Shown here piece by piece: positions 62,069 to 64,000 of a DNA stretch of 64,000 nt. Numbering within the stretch: position 1 is the stretch's first letter; every line of letters starts with the position of its first letter. Origin of the DNA: Saccopteryx bilineata (Eukaryota > Chordata > Mammalia > Chiroptera > Emballonuridae); assembly GCF_036850765.1 (NCBI RefSeq), contig NC_089495.1:203857847-203921846 (forward strand). The letters are read 5' to 3'. The position numbers and the translations under genes were made by a program. Below the pieces are notes generated by a model. That model ran no database searches. It was not told the origin of the DNA and saw only the letters and a list, made by a program, of their open reading frames with translations.

Positions 62069-62279
62069 CATCCATGGCTCATTCAAGCAAGTTGGCCTTG
62101 GGCACTAAGGACAGCACCATGACCTAGCCTCAGGCATTAAAATAGCTTGCTTGCCGAGCAACAAACAATAGCTCCAGATGGGCAGAGCATCACCCCATAC
62201 AGGACTTTCTGGGTGGATCCCGATCAGGGCACATGTGGGATTCTGTCTCTTTCTCTCTCTCTGCTTCTCAGTTCAAAAA

Positions 62280-63999
<1,720 letters not shown>

Positions 64000-64000
64000 C

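Overview
The window is mammalian nuclear DNA, most probably from a bat. It has no bacterial or viral gene organisation. The evidence is spliced exons with GT-AG borders, L1 retrotransposons of two ages, old L2/MIR/MaLR debris, and many copies of two tRNA-derived SINE types resembling chiropteran SINEs. One is about 390 bp and starts with a box beginning GGCCCTGGCC. The other is about 330 bp and resembles the Rhin-1 type of horseshoe bats. A bat, perhaps Yinpterochiroptera, is an inference from memory of these SINEs; no search was run.

The host genes belong to the BPI-fold/PLUNC cluster (human 20q11.21, order BPIFA2 - BPIFA4P - BPIFA3 - BPIFA1). Read on the minus strand, the window keeps the ancestral order BPIFA4 then BPIFA3. 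An apparently intact latherin-like BPIFA4 gene (TATA box near 33454, stop codon at 23709) is followed by a complete-looking but frameshifted BPIFA3 (TATA box near 19953, exon 4 at 8933). BPIFA4 is a pseudogene in humans and encodes the sweat surfactant latherin in horse. Here seven coding exons join in phase to a 204-residue protein with a signal peptide and the family cysteine pair.

Around this core the locus is heavily rearranged. Pieces of BPIFA3 occur five times: 4103-4328 (intron 1 scrap), about 8-20.2 kb (copy A), 38.06-42.64 kb (copy B), 43.02-57.75 kb (copy C, split by a full-length L1) and 58.9-64.0 kb (copy D, inverted, running off the window). Every BPIFA3 copy carries a visible lesion: frameshifts in A, half an exon in B, a lost start codon and lost exon 2 in C, and a broken splice donor in D. 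The 5' third of BPIFA4 is also duplicated (4328-7640), keeping its promoter, noncoding exon, signal-peptide exon and exon 2. Exon 2 differs far more between the two copies than its flanks do.

Layout: 1-4102 L1 ORF2 and 3' UTR; 4103-4328 BPIFA3 intron scrap; 4328-7640 partial BPIFA4; 7640-20170 BPIFA3 copy A; 20170-23600 repeats; 23670-33460 BPIFA4; 34-38 kb unique and old repeats with a 1-kb TG-rich tandem repeat; 38-42.6 kb BPIFA3 copy B with a 1-kb TCCA array; 43-57.7 kb BPIFA3 copy C with the 7.3-kb L1; 57.7-58.9 kb junction; 58.9-64 kb inverted BPIFA3 copy D with a nested LTR and hAT element.

All exon borders were worked out by hand from splice signals, reading phase and remembered human/horse proteins. 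No alignment program was run.
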